Of a DNA stretch of 64,000 nucleotides, positions 11,967-23,576 are shown piece after piece. The notes below the pieces were generated by a model. That model was not told the DNA's origin. It made no database searches and saw nothing but the letters and a program-made list of their open reading frames with translations. This DNA is from Tulasnella sp. 424. Taxonomy: Eukaryota > Basidiomycota > Agaricomycetes > Cantharellales > Tulasnellaceae. Both the position numbers and the translations under genes were made by a program. Each line of letters begins with the position of its first letter. Positions within the stretch are counted from its first letter, which is position 1. Location of the stretch: NCBI GenBank assembly GCA_019633425.1, contig WSUB01000021.1, positions 62,001-126,000 on the forward strand, read 5' to 3'.

Positions 11967-12860
11967 ATGGACAACAACGAGCAGAGCTTCAGATCAAACC
12001 TTTCCCAATTCCGCTGGGCTCGCGGCCAAACAGACGCATCCCAACCACAAACAACCGCTAGCGCCAACCCTTTCTCTCGATTCTATACTTCCGTCTCCAG
12101 CTATGTCCCGCTTCGGAGCAATGAGCACACAAATGAAGAGGAGGCCTATTTTGCTTTGAGCAGATGGGAAAGGCACGTCGTCAAGTTTTCTGCTACAGAG
12201 AATTCTATTCATCTGACGACTTTGCGTTCAGACTACTTGGTTTCCTCGCCTGCTTGCTGGGCGCTGCTGTGTGCTTCTTCGTCGCATTCATGACGTTGCC
12301 TCTGCTCGCACTGCGGCCGGGAAAGTTCGCCTTAGCATTCAGGTAAGATCGGATTCGTTCATGGTCTCTCTCATAGACTGACTTATTCTATCTACTAAGT
12401 CTCGGGAGCTTGCTCGTCATGTTTGGGTGAGCCGGGCAGCGGCGTAGTCGGTGCCTTCTTCCGCTAACTTGCGTTTTCCACAGTTTCGCCGTACTCTCTG
12501 GGCCAATAAACCACTTGAAGCACCTTGCTTCACCTGAAAGGCTACCTTTCTCGGCAGCGTACATTGGAAGTTTAATCGCCACTTTGTACTTCAGCGTTGT
12601 GGTGCGTACGCAGCCTCTCCCTCGCGGCCCGCGAGGCCTGACCGACGATCACTTTAGCAACAATCCTATCTCGGCTCAATTATAGGGGCCATAGTACAGG
12701 TCAGTCCTACCGTATATCCTCTTGCTGGCGCTGACAGTGACCTTGGAAGATCATCGCTCTCATCACTTACATCGCCGCATATTTCCCTGGCGGCACTCAA
12801 ACTATTCGGTTCGGTGGCCAAATGCTTCTCCGAGGTGCAGGTAGCTCGCTCCCATGGTAA
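11967..12860 (+). CDS. SFT2: SFT2-like vesicle transport membrane protein
   Basis: Tetraspanning Golgi protein of the SFT2/GOT1 group, implicated in endosome-to-Golgi or ER-Golgi vesicle fusion. Exon 1 gives a cytosolic N-terminus with NPFSRFYTSVSSYVPLRS and EEEAYFALSRWER, typical of SFT2. Four membrane segments follow: GFLACLLGAAVCFFVAF, FALAFSLGSLLVMFGFAVL, SAAYIGSLIATLYFSVV and GAIVQIIALITYIAAYFPGG. The end is RFGGQMLLRGAGSSLPW with stop at 12858-12860. The first intron (12173-12231) must use a GC donor to keep frame (AG/GC...CTGAC...CAG). Six exons, the rest with GT-AG introns. It looks complete. Confidence 0.9.
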
Positions 12861-13075
12861 AGATACTTCAACGGACCACTCGCTGTGTACGATACGCCAC
12901 GCTGTAATTTATCCTTGTTCATGGAGGACAGTTACAGAGCAGCGGATATGGACGGTGAACAACAAACAACAAGTACAAAGCGCGATTCAAAACAGAAAGT
13001 TTGCAGTGAGACAATTCAATAGCAAAATGGGTTTGGGGAAAACGCGAGAATCGAGACCAGGTCATGACGATATTC

Positions 13076-16000
13076 CTATCGTCGGTTCGGGGGGGACTTA
13101 TTCGCCGGTGTCCTGGCGTTTCCCCCTGTCTGAGAGGGCAGCCCGCTGAATGTCCACGTTGGTTGTGTCTTGGACCTTTGGGTGGCTTGGACAGGTCTCG
13201 GAGTCGCGGAAGCAACAATTGACGGTTTGGAACCCCAAGCACCTGCGGGTGGCGCGCTCGACGCTGTGCGGATGGCTGGCCCACTGGAACCCCATGGTGT
13301 ACTGGATGGTGCCGGAACCCACTTAGTTTTGGGTGGCGAGGCCGGTTTGGGGTTGCGTATTGCTGGAGATGAACTCGGCGGAGATGGCTGTGTTGCCTTG
13401 TTGCCCCAGACACGTCTGGGTGGTGCAACAGGCACAGCATGGAAGCCAGTCACTCGGGGTTGCTAGAACATGTGTCAGTTAGTTTCTTGAGGTTTTCGGT
13501 CAGATTAAGCTCACCTCCGGTGCCTTTGGTTTGGGTGGGGATACTGGTCTGGGATATCCTCTCGCTCCAGGCATATCACCGATCTTATCCCTCACATCCG
13601 AATAGTAAACCCAATGGAATCCGTGCTGCTCATCCACTTCCGAACTATCACCTGAACCGGACTTGCTCTCCTCGCTTTCTCCTGCCTCTGTGCCTTCCTC
13701 TTCCTCTTCCACAAACTCGTCATCCAAGTCGATTGTCTTTCCCCAGCTTTGGGAAAGACGGCCCACCAACGTATTTCTGGCTATGCGACGGACAAACTCC
13801 CGCTTTGCAACGATGACCATGCCGAGTTGGGCCCTAGTGAGCATCACGTTGATACGGTTGTGAAGGTCTAAGAATCCAGTTCTTGATGTCCGAACACAGG
13901 ATATGAGAACATAGTGTTCCTCATTTCCTAGAATGGCATGGTTGGTCAATCCTCAGAAGCTGAAGGAAAAGATGGTTCCCCAAGAACCAACCTTGGAAAG
14001 AGTCAACATTGAAACATTTCCCCTTCCCTGGCAGTCCATCATTTTCCAGCTTCTTCTCGATGAGTTTACGTTGAGAGTCATAGGGAGTGATAACAACAAA
14101 CGGAAGGTCCGCATAGTAGTTTCGCACCAAATGCACAATAGTTTGGGCTTCAGCCTCATTCTGTAGAGAGGAAGGGGGTGAGTGTCAGGTATACACCACC
14201 ACAGGGATGTTAGTTATGGTGCCTTACCACCCAACTTGTACTTGCTTCCTTCTCATCCCCAACTGCCACATCAACAAATTTCACACAATCAAATCCAGAA
14301 ACATCGTGTTGTGAATGCAGTTGCCGGTTGTACATTGCCATAGAGACAAAGGTGCCAATCTCGATTGGCATGCGGTCTGTAAGTGCTTGTGAGTTTTGCA
14401 TTATGGTTTGGCAGGGTCATACATACACTGCGTGTCTAGCATCAATGACGCTTCTTTAACATGGGTGATGTCATAGATGCTCTTCAGGCCCTCGATTTGT
14501 TCTCGCTGATGAGGTGGAACTGGACCATATCCGCCAACATCAGCAACAGAGGTTTACTTGGTCAGAGCCGGATCACTTACGCTGCCGTGGATCACCAAAC
14601 CAACAAACCTTCTCAAGATCCTTTCTGAACTTGTAAAATAGGGCCTAATCAAGAATGAAAAGGGTGCATAAATGCAATACTCCGGATGTTGTTATTGACT
14701 TACCAGGTAGTCACCGACAAAGATTTGCGACGCTTCGTCCACAACAAGTCTCTCCATGGGAATGGTCCTGAAGAGACCGAGGCTTTCAAGCTTGTCACTA
14801 AAAAGCATACCCATGGTGCAAAGCACGAAATTCATGTTGCCCATTTCCTTTTTCAGCTCCTTCTTAAACTCGCTTGATTGGATCATGTAGCCTTTACACT
14901 TGTTGTACTCCGCTTCATGCCTGCAGGAAGTAGATATGAACGTCGATACGGTTGGTGCTCAGAAGGATGACATACCATTCCTGATAGAAATCGTTGCTGA
15001 CGAGGATTCGGAACTCCGTAATTTGTTCTTTGATTAGTTTCTCCGCGATGTTCTTGACACCGACGTTGGTTTGCGCAACGAGGTAGGCCTTCTTTCCCAG
15101 CTTGTTCCAGACCTTCACAACTTCGGCGATGGTTCGGGTCTTTCCTGTTCCTGGTCTACAAGAGTTTTTAGTATAGGGTAGGATCAAAGAATGGCATACT
15201 TACGGGCCATGGACTAGAGCAAAACTATTGTCGGACAGCATTGCGCGCGCGACATCTGCCTGAGACGGGTTCAACTGCGTGCCGCGAACGGGATCATTCT
15301 CCGGATCGTTTCCCCGTGTCTCCACATTGGCCTTGACCGCGCGGAGGTCTTCTAGGTCATCTTCTGTAGGGAACCATATCTTGCGGATGAACGGGCTTGC
15401 AGCGAGCGCGTCCTCGCCTTGCAGAAACCGGAGCATGTAAGCGTTGCGTGCCACTTCGGCTTTGGTCAAATCGCCCCGTCCGTGAACTTCAATCTGATCT
15501 ACTAGCTCTTCATCGACGTCGACATCGGCCTTGAGAGTGATGGTCGTTTCTTTTCCGCCCGTTTGTGTGACGACTCCCTCTGCTACCACGTGTTCTCCTT
15601 TCCGGAGGATGACATTCTAAGATTGATTATTTAGTGTTAGGAATGATAGGCTAATTCACGACGCGCAAATACATACCTGTGCCTTGCCTCGACGTGCCTT
15701 GTTCTTGAATGCCGCCTGTTTGACGCGGACTTCTCCGGCGCCCATCTTGGTAATCGCAGAGTACTCGCTGACAATGAGCTGAGGGTTCGCTGCCTCCAGC
15801 AGATCGTATTGGTGTTGAAGATCGGCCAAGAGTACCAAGTCCTAAAATGGATTTGACTTAGTCAAAGGTGCCACGGCGAGATGGGGTTTTCTCCTACCGC
15901 CTCCGTGAAGTCATTCCTCGGCTCGCTGTCCACTCTTGAAGCATCCCGAATCGCTCCAAGCTTGTCGCGAGTCGCGATGGCGCTCATCCAAGCTCTCCAA

Positions 16001-16656
16001 GCGACGCATTTCTCCTGGGCCGTGCGATGGGCGTCGTAAGCCGCATCGTCAGCCTCGGCTTTCAATGGCGGAAGTCTCCTCCAAATCTGCTCGAACTGCC
16101 TCCCATTAGGTTCGCCCACTACCTCCTCCACGATCGTGCTGGGGAGCATTTTAATGCCGTCCTCCATGAGGACCGAAAGGTCTACGCCAACCACTCGAAG
16201 GTGCGCTTCTCGGAAGCAAGCGAGGACGGCGGAGGGCATTTCAAACCCGACGAGCACGTAACCCCTCCCAGCCCCGGTCGGCGCGTTCCCAGTGGTAAAG
16301 CTTGAGACTGCGCTCCATTTATCGAATCCGCATGGCTCTGTTGACGAGTTGGGCGTGGGGATGACGACGACCCGAGTGGAGGTAGCGAAGGCCAGATAGC
16401 AGAGGTAGTATTGCGGTGGAGAGCTTGGTGAGTCAGACTCGACAGCCTCGAAAAGAGGCGCGAAGCCTATAGGGATAGGCGGAGGGGATTCGTCGTCGTC
16501 GTCGTCGGGCTGTGCTTCCCATTGTTGATCTACGAACAGCTCCGCGAGGGCTTCTTCCCAGTCGCATTCTTCTTCATTGTCGCAAACGTTGACAGGTATG
16601 GAACGAGGAAGGTCCTCGCGCGAAAAGAGCGTCTGCTCTAATCGGTGGGACTTCAT
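13076..16656 (-). CDS. UPF1-like SF1 RNA/DNA helicase
   Basis: Superfamily 1B helicase of the UPF1/SMUBP2 type (AAA_11/AAA_12). Helicase motifs in order: Walker A split by an intron (HGP / PGTGKTRTIAEV), Walker B VVDEASQIF, motif III WFGDPRQ, YRMPIEIGTFVSMAMYN, VVITPYDSQRKLIEKKL, motif V VDSFQGNEEHYVLISCVRT, and motif VI INVMLTRAQ. The N-terminal ~330 residues are acidic, then alpha/beta, with no family I can name. The C-terminal ~125 residues are Pro/Ser/Ala-rich and disordered with Trp-Gly repeats. Start chosen at 16656 (MKSHRLEQ), because upstream in-frame codons lack an obvious ATG context. The role (nonsense-mediated decay versus other RNA or DNA unwinding) cannot be read from sequence; it is probably not UPF1 itself, as no CH zinc domain is visible. 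About eleven introns. Confidence 0.85.
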
Positions 16657-16880
16657 GGGGGTGGGGGGTGGGATGGGTAATGAACCGGCAGGCAAAGGAA
16701 GTGAGGCGCATTGTTTATCTACCAACCCCTGAGAAGGAGGACCCAAAGGGTTTCTACAAAAGGCAAGAGCTAGCCCACTACAACAAAGAACCTTGCTCGG
16801 AACATGGCAACGATACAGAATACATGACAAACAAAGATATGACACTAAGAACTTGGATAGAACTTGGATATGATATCGGT

Positions 16881-19196
16881 TTACATGCGAGGTGGGCGTT
16901 TGAACCGGTCGAGAGCTGATGGTTTCCGTTGAAACGCGGCCTGTCGTTCTTTTATCCTTGCAAGTTGAATCTCTTTTCGGCGCATCTCCATTTTTGCTTT
17001 AATGCGCGCCTAAACGATTATGAGGAAAGCGACGTTAGATATGAACGAAACTCACTGGAAAGGAAACGATTACCACTGTGGGGTCAACGACATTTCCACC
17101 AGCTTTCTTCAGGTAAGCCTTCAATGCAGATTTCTTCTTCTTCTTTCTCACAACAGGAGCATCACCACCTTCACCGTGGTCCACCTCATCCACCTCATAC
17201 TCGCTGTCGCTAGTGTCACTAGCGCTATAGCCAACCTCCATGTTATCGTCGTCTTGTCCTCGCCCGGAAGCCTTCTTTGCTTCATTCGTCGACGCAGGTG
17301 TCATTCCAGGGTCGGGCAAACCGGCCCTTCTGAGTTTCTCCCAGCGGGGTAGTCGATGAGTTGGAACTTGGAGCGGATCGGCAAACTCGTCCTCAGGTTC
17401 AGGCTCTGCGATTATGCCCACGAAATCGGGATCCAAAGTGATGAGGTCGGGCTGAATCTACAGCACCAGATAAAACCACATGTCAACCAAGATCACAGCG
17501 AGCGACGGTGAGAGCTACCCACCTTGTCTAGCAGGTTGTGGACTTCCCTCTCTCTTCGCATCTTCTTGCTCTCGAAGGGATCCAATTCAGCGGAATCAAA
17601 TGTTGGCTCCCCGGCACCGGGAACGATGATACTGCTCATGCCATTAGCTTGTCCAATCGTCAACATGTCCGTATATGGGCAGAAACGAACGGACGTCAGT
17701 GGACGATGAGGAATAGGGTGTGTCAGATAGAGCGGAGGACTTCCACGATGCTCGGTAATTATGCTAGGCGGGGTGTATACCTGGGTTCCAGAAAAATTCA
17801 GTACTTTTTTGATCGGAATAGGCTTTCGTTCGCTCACGTTTACAGTACCCCCGCTCGCGACTCCCAAAACCCCCTTTTGGCTCCACTCCAGTTCCGCATG
17901 TCCCGTCCCCCTCTGTTCCCACTCACGAACACATCCCTTCCAGTTTCGACAGTCCCACACTTTGACCTTGCCATCCATTCCACTGGTAGCCAGGTATCTT
18001 CCAGTCGTTGACGGATCAACACTGAGGGAAGTAACGCCTCCAAGATGTGCTAGTAGCTTGACAGCCGGTTCACCCAGATTTGGGGTCCACAAGGTGACGG
18101 TGCCGTTCTGATGGCCAAGGTAAATGACAGCGTTGTGAGGGTTTTGGGCCATGGTCTGACATGCACCGAGTTTGGTTTTGTGCGTAGCCACAACATGACC
18201 AATTGAAGTATCATGGTAGCGTAAGACACCCGGGTTGCCCTGTTTGAAAATGAAGTTATCAGCTTTAGATCAACGAGGAGTGTTCCGTTGAGGGTGCTGT
18301 CACTCACCACGGATACGAGTAGCCAGTGATATGGCAAGTATTCCAACCGAGTAATGTCAATGTGCTCCCGGAGACGATGCAATTCGATACCCTGTTGGTC
18401 GTAGATGTATACATGCTGCTTCTGAGCCACGGCAAAATGTGAATGGTCGTTGAGGTATCTGTCAGACCGGTATATTCAGAACTCCTAGCGATCGGGCTAC
18501 GAACCAGGACGCCCCAACATACGTGATATCCCGGCACGTCTCCCTCAGCTCCAGCTCGCAATGCATTTTTCCGGTAAGCCAGTCGAAAGACGCGACATGC
18601 CCACGTTTGCCGGCGATAGCAATGTGCCTGTGACAACGGGGTGATTCAGAAATTGTCGGAGCAAGCGACCAAGAAAGCATTCGGTACCTTCCATTCCTTG
18701 TATATCTAGTACGGTAGGGCCCTCCTTCTAATTTCCACTCTTTCCTATACCTTCTCTGCTCCTCTCCAATACTGCTGACGATCTCGTCTTGCGTCATCTT
18801 GAAGGTCCTTTCCATGGGGCCTTCGGTGGCCATCATCCCCCTCTCTTCCGTCTTCAGAATTTCGGCATCTTCTAACGCTTCCTGTGCTTCTTCTCTCCAC
18901 CTTGCTTGGTGATGTAGTTTGCGTTGGAAAGCCCATGGGGTAAATTTGTTGTTTTCGAGCTTCAGTGCAGTCTTTGGTGTCTTGGAGCCAAGTTTCGAGA
19001 GAGTACGAGGGACGGTGGTGTTTCGTAATATCGACGCGACTACGGCATCGGTTTCCTCTGGGGGGTTAACTGATTTCTTCGAGGTCAATTTGGCTTTGGA
19101 GCTGGGCGTCGAGTCTTGAGGTTGTACTTTAGGAGGTCCATAGGACCTGCGACCTTTTCTGTCGGCCCTATTCCCAGCTTCGATTAAAGCATCCAT
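16881..19196 (-). CDS. UTP7: U3 snoRNP-associated protein UTP7 / WDR46
   Basis: WD40 protein of the small-subunit processome needed for 18S rRNA maturation in the nucleolus. The N-terminus has a basic patch and coiled stretch (FQRKLHHQARWREEAQEALEDAEILKTEERG). WD repeats follow, including VIYLGHQNGTVTLWTPN and YLATSGMDGKVKVWDCRNW. The BING4CT-type end carries LDPFESKKMRREREVHNLLDK, then LDPDFVGIIAEPEPEDEF and an acidic region. It finishes with a basic helix (EMRRKEIQLARIKERQAAF) and stop at 16881-16883. The Lys-rich KKKKKSALKAYLKKAGGN patch is a likely nucleolar signal. The ATG at 19196 (MDALIEAGN) starts exon 1. It appears intact. Confidence 0.92.
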
Positions 19197-19602
19197 GAAC
19201 GGGTAGCGATTTGAGAGGCGACTCTCGCGTGGAACGAAAAGTCGAGGTAGTCGAGCTAAGAAAAATTCAGAGGGTCATAAATATTTGACCTAGTTTGCTT
19301 GAGCGGCGCCATTGAGCGGCGAACAAAAAGTTCGGTTCCGCCTCGCCGTTAACCTCGGACCACTCAGCAGATGAATATTGGCGATCTAGATGCCATCCCA
19401 TTCTGCCGTATAATGCGATGTGGGGAGCCGGTTATCAGCAACGTATTTTCCTTGGCACGACCGCTGGTGTTTCAAGTTACCTCTCGATAGGTTTTTTGTG
19501 ACGTCACGTCAACACGTTCTGAAGATGTCCCTGAAGCTTATAAATAGCCCGGGGGGGAGTATAAAGCCCGCAATCTATGGAGCTGACTCACCTCTCCCAC
19601 CA
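19197..19602. other. divergent promoter region UTP7 / P450
   Basis: Non-coding spacer between divergent genes. It contains the P450 core promoter (entered separately) and presumably the UTP7 promoter. No other gene is supported. Confidence 0.6.
19499..19546 (+). promoter_or_regulatory. P450 core promoter: CRE palindrome plus TATA box
   Basis: A perfect TGACGTCA palindrome lies at 19499-19506, immediately followed by a half-site CGTCA. A TATA box TATAAATA lies at 19539-19546, 57 bp before the P450 ATG. The CRE matches the binding consensus of ATF/CREB-type bZIP factors, known regulators of stress and secondary-metabolism genes in fungi. That it acts here is inference. Confidence 0.55.
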
Positions 19603-21836
19603 ATGTCGACCTCCGCTTTGGTGACAGCCGCAGTTGGAGCTTCGGCTCTTGCCTGGCTCACCTTGATCATTTTCCGAGTCGGCCGTCGTGAAGCAGACCT
19701 CCCGCCAGGGCCTCCAACCCTTCCAATTCTGGGAAATCTCCATGTCTTCCCCACCGTCCGAATGCACATCAAGTTTACCGAATGGGCTGGAATTTACGGA
19801 GATATATTCTCTCTCAAACTGGTGAACGGAACGGTAACCGTTCTCAACTCCTTGGAGGCCGTTTGGCAGGTACTTGAGAACCAAAGCAACCGCACGTCCA
19901 ACCGACCTCCGAGCACCATTGCCAGAATGGTTGCAGACGACTTGCATTTCCCCACCCTCAACCCCGACACGAGATGGAAATCGTATCATCGGGCCGCAAA
20001 AATTGTACGTTCGCTTTTCCTGCCGCTTCCTTGAGGCTCGGCTATTCATCGGTTTCTTGCTCCAGGTCTTGTCGCCGTCGGCGGCCGAGGCCCATAAAAC
20101 CCTCATAGAGGCTGAGACATGTCAGCTTCTATACGACATCCTTAGCGAACCCGAGGTAGCCCGCTCCTTCTCTAGCTGGGCAAATAAGGTTTCCTGACGT
20201 GTCTTCGGAAGGGATTCTTTGATCACGCCAGACGATGTTCAACATCCATAGCATTATCCATAGTATGCGGAAGGCGGGCTCCTCGACACTCAACCCCATA
20301 CGTCAACGAGTTTTACAGAATGATGTCCGAATGGATACGCCTTTTGGAATCTGGTAACAACTCCGAAGCCTGCTAAGCTGGGGGATGGCCGCTCATCTGT
20401 GTCCTTCAAGGTGCTGCCCTTGACTTGGTACCTTTATTGAAGTACCTTCCCGAAATCTTAGCCCCTTGGAAAGCCGAAGTCAGGAAGGTTGGGCTCATCA
20501 TATGATTATACAATCCGGACCTCTGTTGACTTTGCGCCTTCAGGTACGGCTTTGGATGCAGGAGCTTTACATGTCCACCGTTAAAGACTGTGAGGAGCGA
20601 GAGGCGAAAGGAACCTCTAACGGTTGTGCACTAGAAACTGTTAGAGAAAATGCAGAAGACTGGAAGTTGACGCGATCGATGATAGGGTACGTCCAACCCA
20701 CCTTCACGATGGCGGTATATCTCAAAAATTCTCTCTCTGGTCAGATTTCTAGGTGGAGTGTTGGTTGAAGCAGGCTCCGGTAATGGACCCGACTTGCTCC
20801 GCTCGGTGATACGCTCACTCACCATCGAAACAACATCTCAGACACGACAGCTCTATCCATGCACAATATAATACTTATGTCAATGGCACACCCAGAGGCA
20901 CAACGGCGTGCGCATGAAGAGATCGATCGTGTCGTTGGGAGCGATCGACTTCCTGACTACAGCGATCTTGACCGGATGCCATATGTTAAAGCTTTTATCT
21001 TGGAGGTATCGTGGTTTAGTAATTCTTTATCCTTATTTGATCTATGCTGAATAACCTTAATAGGTCAGCAGACTCAAGCCGACGGCTCCCTTGGGATTCG
21101 CGCATGCAGCGTCGGCTGATGTGATGGTACGTCCGACGGCGCCGTGCTCAACTAGAGCTCACTCGCTGAAAACCCTTTCTTGGAAGTACAAAGATTATCG
21201 CATCCCCCAGGGCAGCATGATATTCATGAACTACTGGAGCATCTCTCGGGATCCGACCTTGTTTGATGATCCAGATACATTCATGCCGGAGCGTTATCTC
21301 GAGCATCCACAAGGCTTTGGGAAGGTGATCAGAGCTCGAGCTGCACAATCGGGATTGGAATACGATGGTCTCCTGAAACTGTGGCCAGGTGTGGCGTTCG
21401 GTGCTGGAAAGGTGGGCCTGCTGTCGCCCAACTATTGTTTGAGAGTCCTGACTCTATCTCAAATGCAGCGAAAGTGCCCAGGGAGGTACCTCGCCCAAAA
21501 TGTGTTACATCTTGCCGCCCTGAGACTTCTCTGGGCATTCAGCTTTGATAAACCCAAAGATTCAAGTGGGAGAGATGTAGACGTAGACATATGGAATGAC
21601 AAACCCGTGCGTGCCTTTCAGTATCTTTTGGTGCAAGCCCACCTGACCGACATGTTACATCTCAGGGCATTCTGGGAGCTCCCTTCCCATTTGACTGCGA
21701 CATACATATTCGATCTCCTAAATATGCGGCACTTATCTACCAAAGCTACCGCGACAGCGCGTCCGTTTTTCAGCGTTTTGAGCAGGAATTAGACGAAGCT
21801 GATCGGCAATGGGTGGCTGCCTCCAGGGATGACTGA
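19603..21836 (+). CDS. cytochrome P450 monooxygenase (possible frame lesion)
   Basis: Microsomal haem-thiolate monooxygenase. An N-terminal anchor (TAAVGASALAWLTLIIF) is followed by the proline hinge DLPPGPPTLPILGNLH. The I-helix oxygen-binding motif EAGSDTTALS is restored by splicing. The PERF-type motif is DPDTFMPERYL, and the haem loop FGAGKRKCPGRYLA is joined across an intron. It ends near WVAASRDD with stop at 21834-21836. The best likeness is to the large agaricomycete group often labelled O-methylsterigmatocystin oxidoreductase-like; the substrate is unknown. Most of ~12 introns join in frame. At 20188-20250, however, the exon ending FSSWANK and the next coding block (CSTSIALSIVCGRRAPR) are one nucleotide out of phase with any GT-AG intron I can place. 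A 1-nt insertion, or a sequence error, is suspected. An SDR gene follows 230 bp downstream on the same strand. Confidence 0.85.
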
Positions 21837-22065
21837 GTTCTGTACCAGCTTGACTGTCGTTTTTGTAGTATTGTAAATTTTCGGTCCAAGTCTGTGGAAT
21901 GTTGTTGTTCGCGGTCCCAGTGCGAAAGACCGAGTGCAGATCACGAGACCAAGACTCACGCCACTGGTCGAATTGGTCGCCATTTTCTCCGTCACTCGAG
22001 CGCGTTCCAGCGTATTTTTCTTCTTCATCTTCGCCAGCTTTATCCATCAGCATTCTATCCCTTTA

Positions 22066-23021
22066 ATGAGCTCTCGAAAAATCATCATCATTGGAGGCAA
22101 CGGCAAGGTATTTAGTGCGAGGGAGAGCCTCAGGTGGATCCGCTCGAATAACCTTTTGGTGCTTTAGATCGCCCAAAGACTAACAAAGCTGCTAGTATCA
22201 GCTAATCCTCCGCATCGGGTCACATCGATCATTCGATCTCCCTCTCAAATTGATTCGATCAAAGCGCTCTCCCCTGAGCTAGTCACTCCGCTTGTGCTTT
22301 CACTCGAAACATCTCAATCGACCGACTACACCACTGTCTTTGAAAAAACCTCAGCAGATGTGGTATATTTTATTGCTGGAGGCTCGGCAAAACCTGGTGA
22401 AAACGGAGAACTAGCGGCGGAGAGGACCCGGAAGGTTGACTTCGACGGTGCCATCATGATATATGATGCCTTGGAGGCCGTTTCAGGAAAGAAACCGAGG
22501 TTGATCATGATTAGTGCTCTTGATATAAGAGCACCTGATGCTCCTTTTCCGGACCATTATGTGAGAACTCCATGCTATCCTGCCCGGAGCTCAGTTACCA
22601 CCTCGTGCTGACGGGAATCGTTTAGGATGAGGCTGATCGCGCACTGTCAGCTCGCATCAGGGTGGCACACCCAGTCTACTATGAATGGAAATATAAGGCG
22701 GACAAAGAACTCGTTGAACGGACTGGATTCAAGTGGACACTCGTTCGGCCTGGCGGACTCACAGGAGAGCCAGGAGCGGGAACGGCAGCGATCGGAAGGA
22801 CCCACCTTACTAGCCGAATTTCTGTAAGTGCCCATATGGTATTCAACGGAACAATTGATTGACAAATTTTCCAGAGAGACGACGTTGCGCAGGTATTATT
22901 CTATCTCTTGGATCGAGAAGATTCTAGCGGACTAGCGATTGACGTAGCGGGAGGGGTGAGCGATATTAAAGCTCGATTAGACGAAGTGATTGCCAAAGGG
23001 GAGTCGGATTTTCCCCTCTGA
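22066..23021 (+). CDS. NAD(P)-binding NmrA-like / atypical short-chain dehydrogenase
   Basis: Rossmann-fold protein of the NAD(P)H-binding (NmrA/YMR090W-like) group. The nucleotide loop IIIIGGNGKIAQRL is formed across the first intron. Further blocks are RVTSIIRSPSQIDSI, DVVYFIAGGSAKPG, PRLIMISALDIR, YYEWKYKADKELVERTGFKWTLVRPGGLT and RDDVAQVLFYLLD. The YxxxK-like YEWKYKAD segment is in the expected place. Stop at 23019-23021 after ESDFPL. Four or five exons, no lesion seen. Its position 230 bp behind the P450 on the same strand suggests the two could act on one small-molecule pathway, but two genes do not make a biosynthetic cluster and the substrate is unknown. Confidence 0.85.
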
Positions 23022-23576
23022 TGGTCTCCGGAGACATTAGAATTGTGTTGAGCGAAACGAATGGTTGGTAGTGCACGTACTTGTCTGAAAAGAAAACATG
23101 TTGTGGGACGAACGCGTAGGCGACGGAAACACGAACAATTAATTCTAAGCGTCGTTTGTTCGAAACGCCAAATTCTCCAAAGGTTTGCTAGGAAAAGGAG
23201 CACTGCAAGGGCTCGCATTTGATCTGCTGTCATGGTGCCTTGGGTCGAGAAATATGGCCGGCTGTTTCCCTAAGCAGACATCACATCACAGGGAAGGTCT
23301 CCGGTGTACAGTAGCAAAGTGATAGTGCCTCCTCTCACTGTTTCAGGTAAGGCAGAGTCTTGATAGCCTCTCGTTACAGTTCTATCAACTGCACCGTTTC
23401 CACTACTCTCAGGCATTCAGATACATGTTTCTCTAGTGTAAGCATTATTGGGACCCAACGATCGTCATAAAGTAATAACGAAGAAAACAAAAAGAGTGAT
23501 TGTCCAAAGCGAAGCCCAAGATCGTCTAAGATAGTCCGAACGAAAGAGGAGTCTATATAACACGTACAGAATAAGA
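23022..23576. other. convergent intergenic region
   Basis: 3' regions of the plus-strand SDR gene and the minus-strand membrane-protein gene. Short open frames on the minus strand (22901-23233, 23374-23613) overlap gene ends and have no recognisable content. Nothing else seen. Confidence 0.5.
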
